Below, piece by piece: positions 21,531-34,600 of a stretch of 64,000 nucleotides of DNA. The stretch is from Lytechinus variegatus. Its lineage: Eukaryota; Echinodermata; Echinoidea; Temnopleuroida; Toxopneustidae. Position 1 is the first letter of the stretch, and each line of letters begins with the position of its first letter. The position numbers were made by a program, and so were the translations under genes. A model generated the notes under the pieces. That model had not been told where the DNA came from, did no database searches, and saw nothing but the letters and a program-made list of their open reading frames with translations. The stretch spans positions 54,141,048 through 54,205,047 of the forward strand of contig NC_054741.1 of the NCBI RefSeq assembly GCF_018143015.1, written 5' to 3'.

Positions 21531-24060
21531 TGTCCTGCACTTGATTGAGCTCCATCTTCTTCTCATACTCAGAAACCCATCGCAAAAATTGAGGAGGATC
21601 AGCATTTTGCAGGGGTTTTTTTCCCTTCTTTTGGGGGTCATTTTTCGTTTTCTATTTTGAATCATGCTTTATATCCTTTCCTGCATTTCCTTGTAATACA
21701 TTCCAAACAAGGCAACTTGAGAGAAAAAATATATGCAGGGTAAGGTATGTAGCTACATTATACCTCTATTTTAAAATATACTGTATACATTTAAATCTTT
21801 ACAAAAATACATTTCAATTGTTATTCATTCAAAGCAATATATCCACCAATTTTATGAGGTGGTATGAACTTCAATCTTTTCAAATCAATTTTCTTTATTT
21901 TGTTTTGATGACTTGACTTGAGTGTCGTAGATTAAAATTGATGAATATGAGTGGACAAGCAGGAGATGTGCCTTTATTGTATTAAAAACTTGACACTTAA
22001 TTGAATGTCTATTTACAACATGAAATACATGTGTGTCTTCCTGTTTTTCTTGGGTACCCAAACATGCCAGCCATCCAAGTACTAGTAATATGTGTTACAT
22101 TTACGCATCCTTATCTAAGGAAGATCGGGGGGGCTCTAATAGGGAGAGGGGAAAAGAAAGGAAATGGGGGGAAAGAAGAGAAAGGAAAGAGAAAAGGGAG
22201 AAAGGAAATACAAGTTGGAAAAGGAGAAGATTAAAGGGAGGGAGAAAGGTAAAGAAGTAGAAGAACTGAAAGAGAGAGGTCAAATATATGAATGGAAAAA
22301 TGAGAGGTGAAAAAACAAGAGGGAAAGATAAAGAAGCAAAAGAACTGAAATAGAGAGATCAATTAACGTGTGAGTAAAAAAAAATTGACACCTCACAAAT
22401 CCCCAAATTAAGGGGAAAATATGTCATCAACACAATTATATATGGCCTGAAAGAGTATGTTCTCCCAAATAATTTGATACCATATTTATGTGGTATGTGT
22501 TAACGCTTGGATGATCAGTATTTTTTGAAGTAATGTCAATTTTCATTTGCGCCAAAATAAGGCATAACTGCAATGAATGAATCCAGATGTCAATGATGCC
22601 ATAATCTATCAAGGGTTGCATTAAAATCCATTTCAAAACACTTTCGGTAATTTACATTATAAGTGATTTTTAAACCCCTTTTTAATATAATTTCTCAAGC
22701 TAATTTTAATGAAAAAGGACTTGCAAATATGTTTACTAAAAAGTTAACTCATGTAGGATTATGACATTGGCATCTGAGGTTCATTCATTGCAGTTTAATA
22801 TGCTTTACTTTGGCGCAAATCAAAATTTACATCACTGCAAAGAATGCATACAGATTATCCAAGCGTGCAAACATGCCGCGTAGATTTGGGAATATATATA
22901 TTCCAGCCATATTATAATAATGATGCAATTTTTTTTCTTAAACTGGGAATTTGTGAAGTGTCAAGTTTTATGGCAGTGGAAGGAAACGGAAAGGGTAAAT
23001 GGAGACAGCAAATGGCCCCCATACACTCTTCCCATAAATAGCGAGGGGGGGGGGAGGGGGATAAAATAAAGACGACATGGAGTACGTGGCCAAAACTGCC
23101 TTGTCCTCAAGCTGCAAGCTGCTGGATATCCCTTCACAGTAATTAAAAGATAAAAACGGAGCACAAAAGAAAGTACAATAAAACAAAGATAAGGGAGATT
23201 TAAAGTGAAAGGAATTGAATAGAGAAAGAATTTAAGAGCAAGAAGAAAAATTAGGAGAGAGAGCGAAAAAACAAATAGCATGTAGATATTTTCCCCACAA
23301 ATCGTGAGGAGCCGAAAAGCATTTGCCTCCTCTCCCAAATAAAAATATAAGGAAAAGAAATGGGAACTTGCGACTGGCGTGGCCTCCTAATGGCGGTGCC
23401 CCCCCCCCCAACAAAAAAGAGGCAAAAGAAAGGAAAAAGAAGGATTAAAAGGAAGGGAGGGATAAAGAAAAAAAATGTAGAAACGAAATCAAATGACGAG
23501 AAAAAGTAATGAAAAGAGAGGAGTTGGGAAATTGTCAAAGAGCAAAATCCGCTCCGCTAGTCAACCCGTCTGTATATTATATAAATCATTTACCCATGCA
23601 GCTAACATTTGGACATGTTCTGAACGTTCTTGAAACTGGCTAAGTTTGATATTCGGATGTTAATTCAAAAGTCAATTTTGGAAGATTTTCTTTCTATTTT
23701 ATTCAAATGGAACTTGAATAAAACAACACTTTAATTCTAAAAACATGTTAAAACTAAAAAAAATTATATGAACCTGCATGTTAAAAACCCTTTGAAAGTT
23801 ACATAGACGAAAACTGATTATATCACACAGTTAATTCTTACATTTATATTTTTACCTGAAAGGTAAGATATTTCATATCGAGGTACTAGTAAAGGAGCTC
23901 AACTTAAATCTGATGACATTATTGTAAACAACGAAATTTCATTCGGGAATGTCGATCCGGTACGTTTGCTTTGGAACTTCATAAGCGTTTATTTTTTTTA
24001 TTGTTTCTATTTATTTATTTTTTAAGCCTATGCTATGGGGTGATCATAAAAAGTTCTGAA
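21531..24060. other. Intergenic region between ACADS and UBE3B
   Basis: No conserved coding frame is seen. There are purine-rich stretches at about 22120-22380 and 23130-23530 and two short G- or C-runs (23043, 23400). The short pyrimidine-coded ORFs on the minus strand over these tracts are compositional artefacts. Confidence 0.55.
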
Positions 24061-24224
24061 AATGTTTTATGTTTGCTGGGTAATTTGATCCCGGGAATTT
24101 AGAACTTTTTAGGACTTTCTGATGTTTTCCTTTTACGATTGGTCCTTTCGGTGACACAATATTATAGGAGCGACTTCTTTTCATCCTTCCGGATATTTTT
24201 GTAAACAAACTCAAATTCGTCAAA
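24061..24224 (+). promoter_or_regulatory. Probable UBE3B promoter / 5' UTR
   Basis: It contains an inverted CCAAT box (CGATTGGTCC, about 24135-24144) and no obvious TATA box. An in-frame TAG at 24165-24167 lies upstream of the ATG at 24225, with no intervening in-frame ATG, which fixes the start codon. The A at -3 of the start (AAAATGT) is acceptable Kozak context. Confidence 0.4.
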
Positions 24225-27200
24225 ATGTTTAGTCAAAAAGATACCTCCAAGAAGTCCGAACTCTTGGACAAGGCGAAATCCTCTCGTACTGAGCGTGCTC
24301 TCCTTCGGAAGAAAGAGCAATCTGTGGTCAGGATACAGGTAAATATATGGATAGATGACGATGATGTCTTCTTAATTACTCTCGCCTTATTTGAGTGAAG
24401 CCCCATGTATTGTATTCTGTGTTACCAGTACGGTACTGTTATTTTATTAGCGAGCTTGCTCAGCTCAGCTCAGTTGAGTTAGCGCAGCTTGAATATTGGG
24501 AATTATATGTATCTAGACCTTTTTTGTCAGAAAAGAAAGTATAGTGAGTGATTGTATTACCGAACGCGCACATCTTACGCAGTTACGCGTCAGAAAATAA
24601 TTTCATACGCTCAAAACTTTGCAACATCGAACATCAAGTTCCAAAGGGAACTTGAATAGAAAGATGATGAAAATCGTCAAAAACACATTTTGAAAGTCTT
24701 AATATTCTAAAAATAATAAAATATGGTCAAAATAGCTCATCAGTGATTTTGTTGTTTTCTTAATTTTTCCCATAGAAAACACGCGTTCGGTAATAGCATA
24801 ATACGATACCTTTTTCAAGTGACCAAAATATTTCGCATGCGAAGAGGCGTCCGATTGGAAGCTAATATCATAAAAAAGAAAATTGTTTTCGGCAAAATTT
24901 TTACATATTTATATTTTGTAGGTAATTGTGTATTTATGGTGAAAGTTTGGGGAATTTTATTTATGAGAATAATGTGTTTGATATGATTGAATTCATGAAA
25001 AGTGTTCGGTAATACGATCCACTACCATTATGTGTTTTCAAATGTGAAACTGAGTGTATTTTTTTTCATTCTCTTTGGAAAATATTTTGAATTATTTTCC
25101 TCCCCTCTTTATTTCCCATCTTCTTATTTCTGCCTGTTTCTCTGTTTTTCAAAGTCTCTTGTGCGAGGTTTTGTATGCCGGAGGAGATACAAGAGAGCCA
25201 TGTTACAGGATATTGACAAGATTCTGGATGCAAACCCTGGTAGCCCAGACAATCCTGATGCAATCACACACTTTTTTCCAGGTATTGTGGTTGTATAATT
25301 AGAAGTTGTAATAATAATGATTTAAGATTATACCCTTTTCTCGTCTTTTACAAATTCATTTAACAAAGAACAGATTTATTTGATTTAAATTAGATATTAA
25401 AAGTAAAATCAAATCATTTCTTTTTTTAAGGCAATTATATTTTACAAAGAAAATAGGCATGAACATGATGAATGAGTGAATGGTTGAGTTATTTGTAAAA
25501 TGTTTAAACCCTCTTTTGTAAGTTTACAGGAATTCACAATTAACTGGGAAAACAAATAAAAAACAAATTGAAAGTGATCAGAATTTTTAACTCTGTTATT
25601 TAGGGAATATATATTATAAAGATCTTTCTGGGTATTGCCTGAAACACTATTCATTCATCATAGATGAAAATTACAAGTTGGAAAAGAAATTACAAGTCAC
25701 ATTCTAGAAATATATGAGGAATCACCTTTCCCCTTCATCTGAGCCAACATGACATGTGGCTCAATTGATTGTGTTCACATGATGAAGGGGGGGGGGGGAT
25801 GATCAGATGAATGAAACCAAGGATTCAGGAAATTGGGACCTACCGCATTCTTGCTGGGCAGTAGATGTGAAAAATAGAAAAGGTTAATAATATGTATGGT
25901 TTGCTGGATATGCAGTTCATAATCTGACACGACTAAGATATTACTAATGTGTACAAAAAGTAACGAAAAGGAGAAAAGGAAATTTTTACTTGGTAATAGT
26001 AGATCTGACTAATATCCACAAGGGTTCCTCCTGTCACAAGATGTTGAGATAATTGTAAGAGGAGGTCAGAAAGTGGCCAGGTGTCAGGCTTTATGGTTTA
26101 AAGTTTGAGGTTGAATTTGGCTGAAGGTCCTCAGAGGCCTCATAATTCACTTGGAACTCTTCTTCATGACTGAAGTGAATGACTAGTGTATTGATATGTG
26201 TCTAAATTATTCGTTTGGAATCCCACTCAGCTTCTTTTTGCTTCTAATTCCATTTCAGCATACATGAAGCAATAGGAATGCAGAAATGCCACTGTAAAAG
26301 ATGCTGAGCTTGGTTCAAAGCACACAGCAAAAATCTTAGTGAAGAGTTTAAATGTTTTATACAAATAGCCTTTTTGACTTATCTGTGGTAATTTGTTCTT
26401 TCTTCATAGCTGCTGAAGTTTATACTGCTATCAAGAGGTTCCTTTACATATATGATGAGAAGAAAGATTTAAAGGTAATTTTCACCTTCTAAGTGTCTTT
26501 TAAATTGCTTTTAGTCTTGTATCATGATTTATTGACTGTATTTTCTAACATTAGGAATACTCCCACCCACCCCTCCCTTATAAAAATAATGATTAATTGA
26601 AATGAAAATATCTGATTGTGATTGTAAGAGAACATGGTTTAGATTTGGTCAGATTGGGTCAATCATTGATATTTTGGTGCCCATGTAGTATGAGCACAAT
26701 TTGATAAAGGAAATTATAAGCAAAAACAACTACAAATTTGCCAAGGGCTCAATTTTGTGTTACATTATAGCATAAAGTACTTTATGTTAAAAAAAAATCA
26801 CCCAGGGAGGGGATACACTCAACTGTATTGATTTGATGTGTACATGCATGACCAGAAACAGAGACTTTTATCGTTAGCTTTAATAAGATGTGACTCAAGA
26901 TATGTTTAGCCAACCAAAAATGCTTTAGTGAGAAAAATTAAAGAATTTTTTTTTGTACATGCGAAGAAGAGCAAAAATCAAGAGAAGGGGGATATGTTTC
27001 TGTAGTTTATCAATAAATATACAGGGTATTTTTTCTACTTTTATGTTGGTCTAGATTTTCTTACGATTTTAACTTTTTTATCCACGTAATGTTTTATAGG
27101 ATTTATATACATGTATATGGACACAGAACGGGTGGGTGTTTCATAAAGCTGTTCATAAGAAATGAATGACTTTATGCACGACTTGTGATCCTTTCTTGTG

Positions 27201-28573
27201 CTATGTGATATCCCTATATAATTGATTTATGACCTAATAACATGTTCCATTCATGCATAAAGTTGTGAGTAACTTTACAAACAGCTTTATGTAACACCCA
27301 CCTCAGGTGTGAAAATACTTGAATTTGCTGTTGTTTTGACAAATTAACCATTTCCGGGCCTGGGGCCCTGTAACATAAAACTTAGTGATTGATTCTGGGG
27401 AGGATTTTTATAATTGATCATGCACACTAACCAATGCAATCAGTCATGAAAATCAGTCCCATGATCAGTCAACTGGCTTTGACCCGAATTCACAAGGTGG
27501 TTTTGAAAACCCACGGTTGAGTCCATGGTTTATGCAGAGTTCCTGTATAAATAACGCTTATTTTACCACGTATATTAAAAAATGTCCCATGCTGATGCTC
27601 GCTTTGGTCACAGTGCACCAAATTAACGCCTGTTGCCATGGTTATCAATGCTGTTTTATTCATGAGTCTTTTTTTAATTACAAAGGCAAAAAGAAGCTGC
27701 TGCAAACTGCTTATCTAAAAAAAGAGCCAATGGAGTAAATAAGAGAGTCAATTAATGAGTCCACTATTCAAACAGTGGACTCATGAACAAAATAGCATAT
27801 CTAACCATGGGAACAGGCATCAATTTGGTGCACTGTGACAAAAGCACTCATCAGCATGGACACTTTTCTATACACATGCCCAATATGCGCCAAATTAAGT
27901 GTAATTTATACAGGAAATCTGCATAAACCATGGATTCAACCGTGGGTTTTCAAAACCGCGGCTTTTGTGAATTCGGGCCTTTATGTACCAGGGCTCAGGT
28001 GCTTTCAAAACCCTGTGGACTCATATGTGTGTGCAAAGTATGCATTGAAAAAACATTCATTGATATCAAAACATTGTTCTGATTATATCAAGTACATCTT
28101 TGTGTCAGTATGGACTGTCCCTTTAAATGATGGACATAATTTCCTCCTTTTGAAAATATTCCTTATCACAGAGATTTGAAAAAATCTGCAGATACCTGAC
28201 TGCTAGTATGGAATCAAGTAAAGATGCAAAGGTAATTTGATGGAATGGTTTTATCTGTTTTAAACAGATATTACATAACACTGCTTTAAATTAATAATTT
28301 AAAGCAGTGTTATGTGTCTTTGGACATGTCTTGAGCCTTTATGTTGGTCACAAATGCTCTTTTCTTTTGCTCAGCCTCAGTCTCAAAATGTGAAGAAATG
28401 TGCATAGTGAGCTAGTTCAATTGAAACGCTTTGCAGTTCTTACTAAAAACTATGGTCTTTAGTAAATGAATGAATAAATAAATGGATGGATGGTTAGATT
28501 GATGAATGAATAGATAAATAAATACAATCTTATATTTTGTCATAAGTTGAATGTCATAAATTCATATTTTATC

Positions 28574-28605
<32 letters not shown>

Positions 28606-31600
28606 GTACTCCTTTGAATTTTTATTTATGAAGCCCAGATTAACATTTTGGCTTATAAGAGAGAAAATTGCCTAATTACTTTTTTGGTTGTTGAGCTACA
28701 TTGACACCTTTAAAAAAGTATTTTGCATCTTAGGCGAAATAGGACCTGCATCAAATAGATAATAAATACATGTAGGAACATACCAATTTAAAGGTATTTT
28801 AATAGCAATATGTTATTTTGGCTACTCATTAAAAGCATTTAATATTTGTGATCATTCTAGGTGTGGTATGTTTCACTGGCTCTTACCAAAGAATATGTGT
28901 TACCGTGGATTCAGCAACTCAAACAGATACTATGGCTCTGTGCATCACAACTCAAGAAACTTAAGGTAATTTCGTAGTGCATTATTTTATTCCTTTTATG
29001 AATTTCAATGAGTATTTTAGATAAATTGGTCAATTTGTGTTCATGTGTTTAAGGACAGTGTCACTATTTCGCATGGGTATTACTGCACATGCTCAATGAA
29101 ATAGTGAGCTTGTGCAGTTTTGCCTAGGAAGAAATAGTGAATTAGTGAATTTACAAATATACAAACAAATTGATTTATGGGAATAAAGTAAAAGTGGTTT
29201 AATCAAGCCAAAACAACTGAAAAGTTTTAAATTCTTGTGAAAAATTAATGAAATCATCAATAAGATTATCACAATCTATGAAAGAAAATCTGTAATCTTC
29301 AAAATTTGAAGACAAACTTGTGATCACTTTTTGTCTGGTCATACAGTTGAGTCATGCCCATTATTCTGTAATTCAAAAGGATTCAGAAACAGAAAAAATA
29401 TATAATTGAACATGAATGTTTATCTTTTGTTGACTGGTGTTTTTTCATTTGTATATTACTACTAATTTTGTATCTTGATTTTGTTTGATAGCCTGACTTG
29501 CCAATTGCTGCCAAGAGCATAGCCCTTCACCTTCACATGCTCATCACATTCACAGATACTGCTACATGGAAGATATTTCAGATACCAAAAGGTAAGTTTT
29601 TTTTTATGGTTATCAGTTTAGATCTCAGCCCTGTCTTATAAAGAGTTACGATTGATCCAATTAATCGTAACTCTATTGAAATTCATCAGTGTCATAACTA
29701 TTTCCACAGGAAATTTGCACAATGTCCTCTGTAAACAAAGAGAAGCACTGTGAATTTTTAAAGAAAACAATTAATGCATGAATATACATCATAGCTAGAA
29801 AATATTGTGAACAAACATGCATAATACATGTTGACATTGCTGGCCATCCATAGTTGCGATTGATAGGATCAATTACAACTCTTTGTAAGACGAGGCCCAG
29901 GGGTCCATGTATGGAAAGACTTGCTTTGAATTCACTCAATCTGTCTTGGAATTTGATGGAAAATGCTTTTAAGATTAAAATTTGATGGCTCCAGAATCTG
30001 TTGAAAGCAGTGGAAATATGTGTACAATACCATTATATTTGAGGCTTGGCTAATTTTTTGCCCTATCCAGTCTGACCATGAACATCTTTTGCTGGATTCA
30101 GCAAATTCGGGTCAGGAAAGGGGAGATGACGACTTCTCTATATGAGGGAAAGAGAAGAATGTACCTAACAATTACAAAATAATCTGTATTGGTTTTAAAA
30201 CTCTATTCCTACACCTGCTAATAAATTAACACACCATGGCCCATATTCTGATAGCAGGTTTAACTTAAACTCAGGTTTAAAGTTGTGGTTTAAGTATGGA
30301 TAGCCAATTGTTACATAAATCACTAACAGTAGAGGTATCATACTTCAGCTCACTTGGCTCTCAAATCATTCATAATTGTCTAGGATGTATAAATAGATGA
30401 TTGTTTTTACCATGGCTGAATCAGGAAAGAGCACAGTAAGCACAGGAAACATACAAAGTAGTAAAAATTTTGATACATTTGGCTTCCCATACTTTAACTA
30501 CAACTTTAAACCTGACTTCAGAATACAGGCCCATAGGTTTAGAATCACCTATAAAAGTTTGCATCAGACTATCGTTAAATTGTAACTGAATGTATAAATC
30601 GAGATCTAATCCTGCGCTGGTCTGTTTACACCAGTGTTGTAGTCAAGGCTCAAACCTCCAAGGCCAAGGCCAAGGCTTTAATACCCAAGGCCAAGGCTTC
30701 AATAACCAAGGCTGAGGCCAAGGCATGGAAACCCAAGGCCAAGGCCTGAAAACCTCAAGGCCAAGGCCAAGGCATTTCAATTGTACAATATATGGAAAAA
30801 AAATTAGACAACAATGCTTAGGCGGCATACATGACACACAGGACCAAATGTATAAAAGGTGTGAGCGAGCAAAATTTTCGACCCTTGTACATTTAAACCG
30901 AAAATAATTTCATGATAGATCATGTAGATTTAGACATAAAATTAAAATAAGTATATAGTTACCTTCGTACATTTAATTATTGTTCTAGGCGATTCACATT
31001 GCAATAATTATTATTACCAAGGTGATCTGATCCTGGCATGCCCATTCTTAACATACGTCTTTCTCCTCTACCTGGGACAGGGGAGGCAGAATTTTTTTTT
31101 TTTTGGGGGGGGGAAGGTCAAAGCCAAAAATGCACTTACAGTATAAGTCAAAATGAGAATTTTGGTGCAAACAGATGTTTTCAAAATGAGATTATCAACT
31201 GTGTGAAGAAGTTGTGTGTTTTGTGGAAATTAAGTTCAGCAAAGCTTTTTTAAGTTATTTCTAATTGATAAGACAGATATTTTGATTAAGGCTTTAATTT
31301 CCCGCTATAGAAAGCATAGCGAGCAAGTGGTTTTGAAAAAAAAACAATTTTGAAGTTGTAAAACTCGATTTTGGGTCAATTATGGTGCTAATCACTGTTA
31401 AAAGGGCATCCTTGCGAGATGTTGTAATAAGATGTAATAAGAAATGAATTTAAATATTTCGAGCTGTTTTTGTAATCATGGAAAAGGTGTGCATCTTACT
31501 AAACAAATTAACGCGAGCACAAAACACAAGCTGAAATTTTTACTGACCAGAAAAGGAAGCTGTTCTGGACTGCATTTAGTGACTCATAAATAGGATACAT

Positions 31601-34600
31601 AACTCACCAATCAAATAATGCGAGCGCAAAGCGCGAGCTCAAAAATTTGTAATATTCCGACCTAAAAACTAGACATTCTAAGCATTTTTTTTGTGTAAAT
31701 TGAATGCGAACCTTACTTAACAATAATTTATGCAAGCACAATCCAAAATTTGTTGATTTTGAAACCTAAAATTTTGCTCTGTATGCCATGCTTGGCCCCT
31801 CAAAATATTTGGCTCATCATGCCATTGATGCCATAGCCCATTTGGAAATGACAAAATTGAAGTTTGTGTTCAAGTTTACCGAATCTTTTCAGAATATCAT
31901 TAAGACTTAAAACATTCTTGTTGGTCAAAGAAAATAATACAAGGAAAACCTAATGGAATAGAAATCAACCTTGTTATCATTCTTTAGAGTAAGCTATTTT
32001 TAAAGTATGAAAATTGTTGTCAAAATTGCAGTCAGATCTGTCAGAATTATTCCTGTCATAAAATCACTATAATCAGTGGCGTAACGTGGGTCACGGCATG
32101 GGGGGGGGGCACCAGCAAAAACTTGGAATTGCCTAGTGAGCGCGCGAGAGCTTAAAATTTTTGATATTCAAACCTAAAAAGGGACATTACAATCAATCTT
32201 TTGTAATCATGATACGTACCTGTCTCGCTAAATAATGCGAGCGCGAAGCGCGAACTGAAATTTTTGTAAATATTGACCCCAAACAGGAAGATTTTAAGGA
32301 CTATATTTTAGGAATCTTTTATCTATTAAGATTATACACATCTCACCATAGTCATCTAATGGGAGTGCCAATAAGCGCTTGCTGATTTTGTTAGAATCAC
32401 ATCTAAACATGCACATAAAGCACTTGTAATCATGATTAACATACCCATCTTACTAATCAAATCTTTCGAGCGCGAAGCGCGAGCTGAAAATTTAGGAAAT
32501 TCAGACCTGAAGAGGGGCATTTTAAGGCTTGTTTGTAGGAATTCAAGAAGACCTTACGTAGTTCACTAACCAAATGATGCGAGCGCGAAGCGCGAGCTGA
32601 AAATTTTTGATATTCAGATCAGAAAACAGAAAAAGGGACATTTTAAGGACTCATTCTAGGAACTGATGGAGAGCAGACATCTTTCACCAATCCACTACTG
32701 CGAACGTAACATATGTAACATAACATAATTATAACATTCCTTTCTCCCTCTTTTCCTCCTTTTTTTTAGTCAGCCGATGGGGGGGGGGCACGTGCCCCCA
32801 TGTCCCCCATGTAGTTACGTCACTGACTATAATCCTTATAATTATTAGCATTATTATTGATATGGTCATTATCCTTATTAGTCATGATTACATCATATTA
32901 CCAATAAATAATATTAATTTTCATCACTTCTCTTTGTTTCATAATTGTTATGATTATAATTGCAATTGATGGCACTGCTAAGTACACTTACTGCTTCTGC
33001 TGCTGCTACTGCTGACTGGTAGTATTTAGTGTCATTAGATATACAGAACAATTGAAACATTTATAATTACTTATATAAAACAAATAAAAGTACAAAATAC
33101 AAAATGCCTTGAATAAGCCTTGAAAATGCCTTGAAATTTCAAGGCTCAAAATCCTCAAGGCCAAGGCCCTCTCAAGGCTAAGGCTTTGAAAAAATAGGCC
33201 TTAAGGCGCCTTAAGGCCAAGGCCGAGCATCAAGGCACTACAACACTGGTTTACACAGCTCCAACTGCAGCTATCTGTTGATCATGATATCTTTATTACA
33301 TTCTAGCTGATGCCTTACGAGCCAGTATGGGACAGATCTGTTCTAATGTCATGGGCCATCTTGTTGCCAAGGGACTGTATCCTGTCATCCATACATTGCT
33401 CAAGGAGGGCCTGACAAAGCGACAGCCTGCTCTGTCTCCGACAATCCTTAACGCGACCATGGTGGTAGCGTGGAGGTATGTACTGGTATTCTCCCTTCCT
33501 TAATGTCATGTTTGATTCACCTTGCATGCATATCAGTTGGGCTGGCCTATTTTGATGGTTTTGAAAAACGTCATTTAAGTAATGGTTGTAATTTTATCAT
33601 GAGAAGTTTCTATGAATGTATCTTTGATAAGGCAAATTTTGCATTCATCTGCAATTCATGCAATATTGGAATATCTTATGAGCCAATAATTTCCGGGGGA
33701 TGAACAGAAAACGACATAAAAAAGTCCCTTCCTGTTCAAATGTGATATTGATTTGTTGATGAAAAAAGAAATTATTTAACCATGGTGCACTGTTGAAAAC
33801 AGCATTCATCTATCATATATGTTATGTTTCAGTTTCGGGGAGGCGGGGATGGACGTGGAGGATTGTGTTTGCTTACTGATAATATAAGCTAATCCAAATG
33901 GAATGATGTACATAATTCTCCCATGGAGTGTAACATTCCTTTGTTGATGCTGTGTAATGTAGTATGTCTTTTATTTTTCTTTCTTTTCTTATTGGTTTGC
34001 AGGCCTCTTGTAGCTGGGAATTTCTCTTCCAATCTACTCTGTATCTTTATCTCTCATGTTCTCCCTGTGCCTGGCTTGTTCAGCCATCTTTCTGTAGCTA
34101 AAGCAGAAGTAAGTGAAAGCATACAAACAGAAATATACATAAAAACCTATTTATTAAGACCACATAAGTTGGAATAGAAAAGTGTTTTCATCTTTCATTT
34201 TCTCCTTGTGCATGGCTTGTTCAGTCATTGAGCACCACCTTTTAGTAGCAGAAATAAGTGAATTTTTACAAACAGGAATTGAAATGTATGGATACCTGCG
34301 TATAAGGACCACAAAGTTAGATCAGAAAAGTGTTGTACATCTTTTATTTTCTCCCAGTGAGTGGCTTGTTCAGCCATCTATCATCAACTTTAGAAGACAT
34401 TAGAGAAATTATGAATAAAGAGAATCTGAAATACATCAAAAATTGTGCTTTAAGACTGCTCAAATTTGAAAGGAAAGTGGTATTTTGGGTATTTATGAAC
34501 AAGTTTTAAATAATATAATGCAATTAATTAGAAATTATTGATGAAAATTGACAAACTTGGCCTTAATGAGCTGGTGATTATTAAGGACAGGCAGTCACTA

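Larger units (their letters stand above)
30624..33256. mobile_element. Non-autonomous hAT-like element, 2617 bp, with 8-bp TSD, in UBE3B intron 6
   Basis: The direct repeat GTTTACAC flanks the element (30624-30631 and 33249-33256). The element ends are CAGTGTTGTAGT (30632) and ACTACAACACTG (to 33248). Both ends carry CCAAGGCC repeats (30650-30770; 33120-33230). An 8-bp duplication with short CAGTG-type ends is the hallmark of hAT transposons. There is no transposase inside, but other repeats are nested. The right end stops 50 bp before UBE3B exon 7. Confidence 0.85.

Noticed and set aside
27835..28179. 114-aa open frame
   Set aside because: It starts within the foldback MITE and runs into the UBE3B exon 4 acceptor in a non-coding frame.
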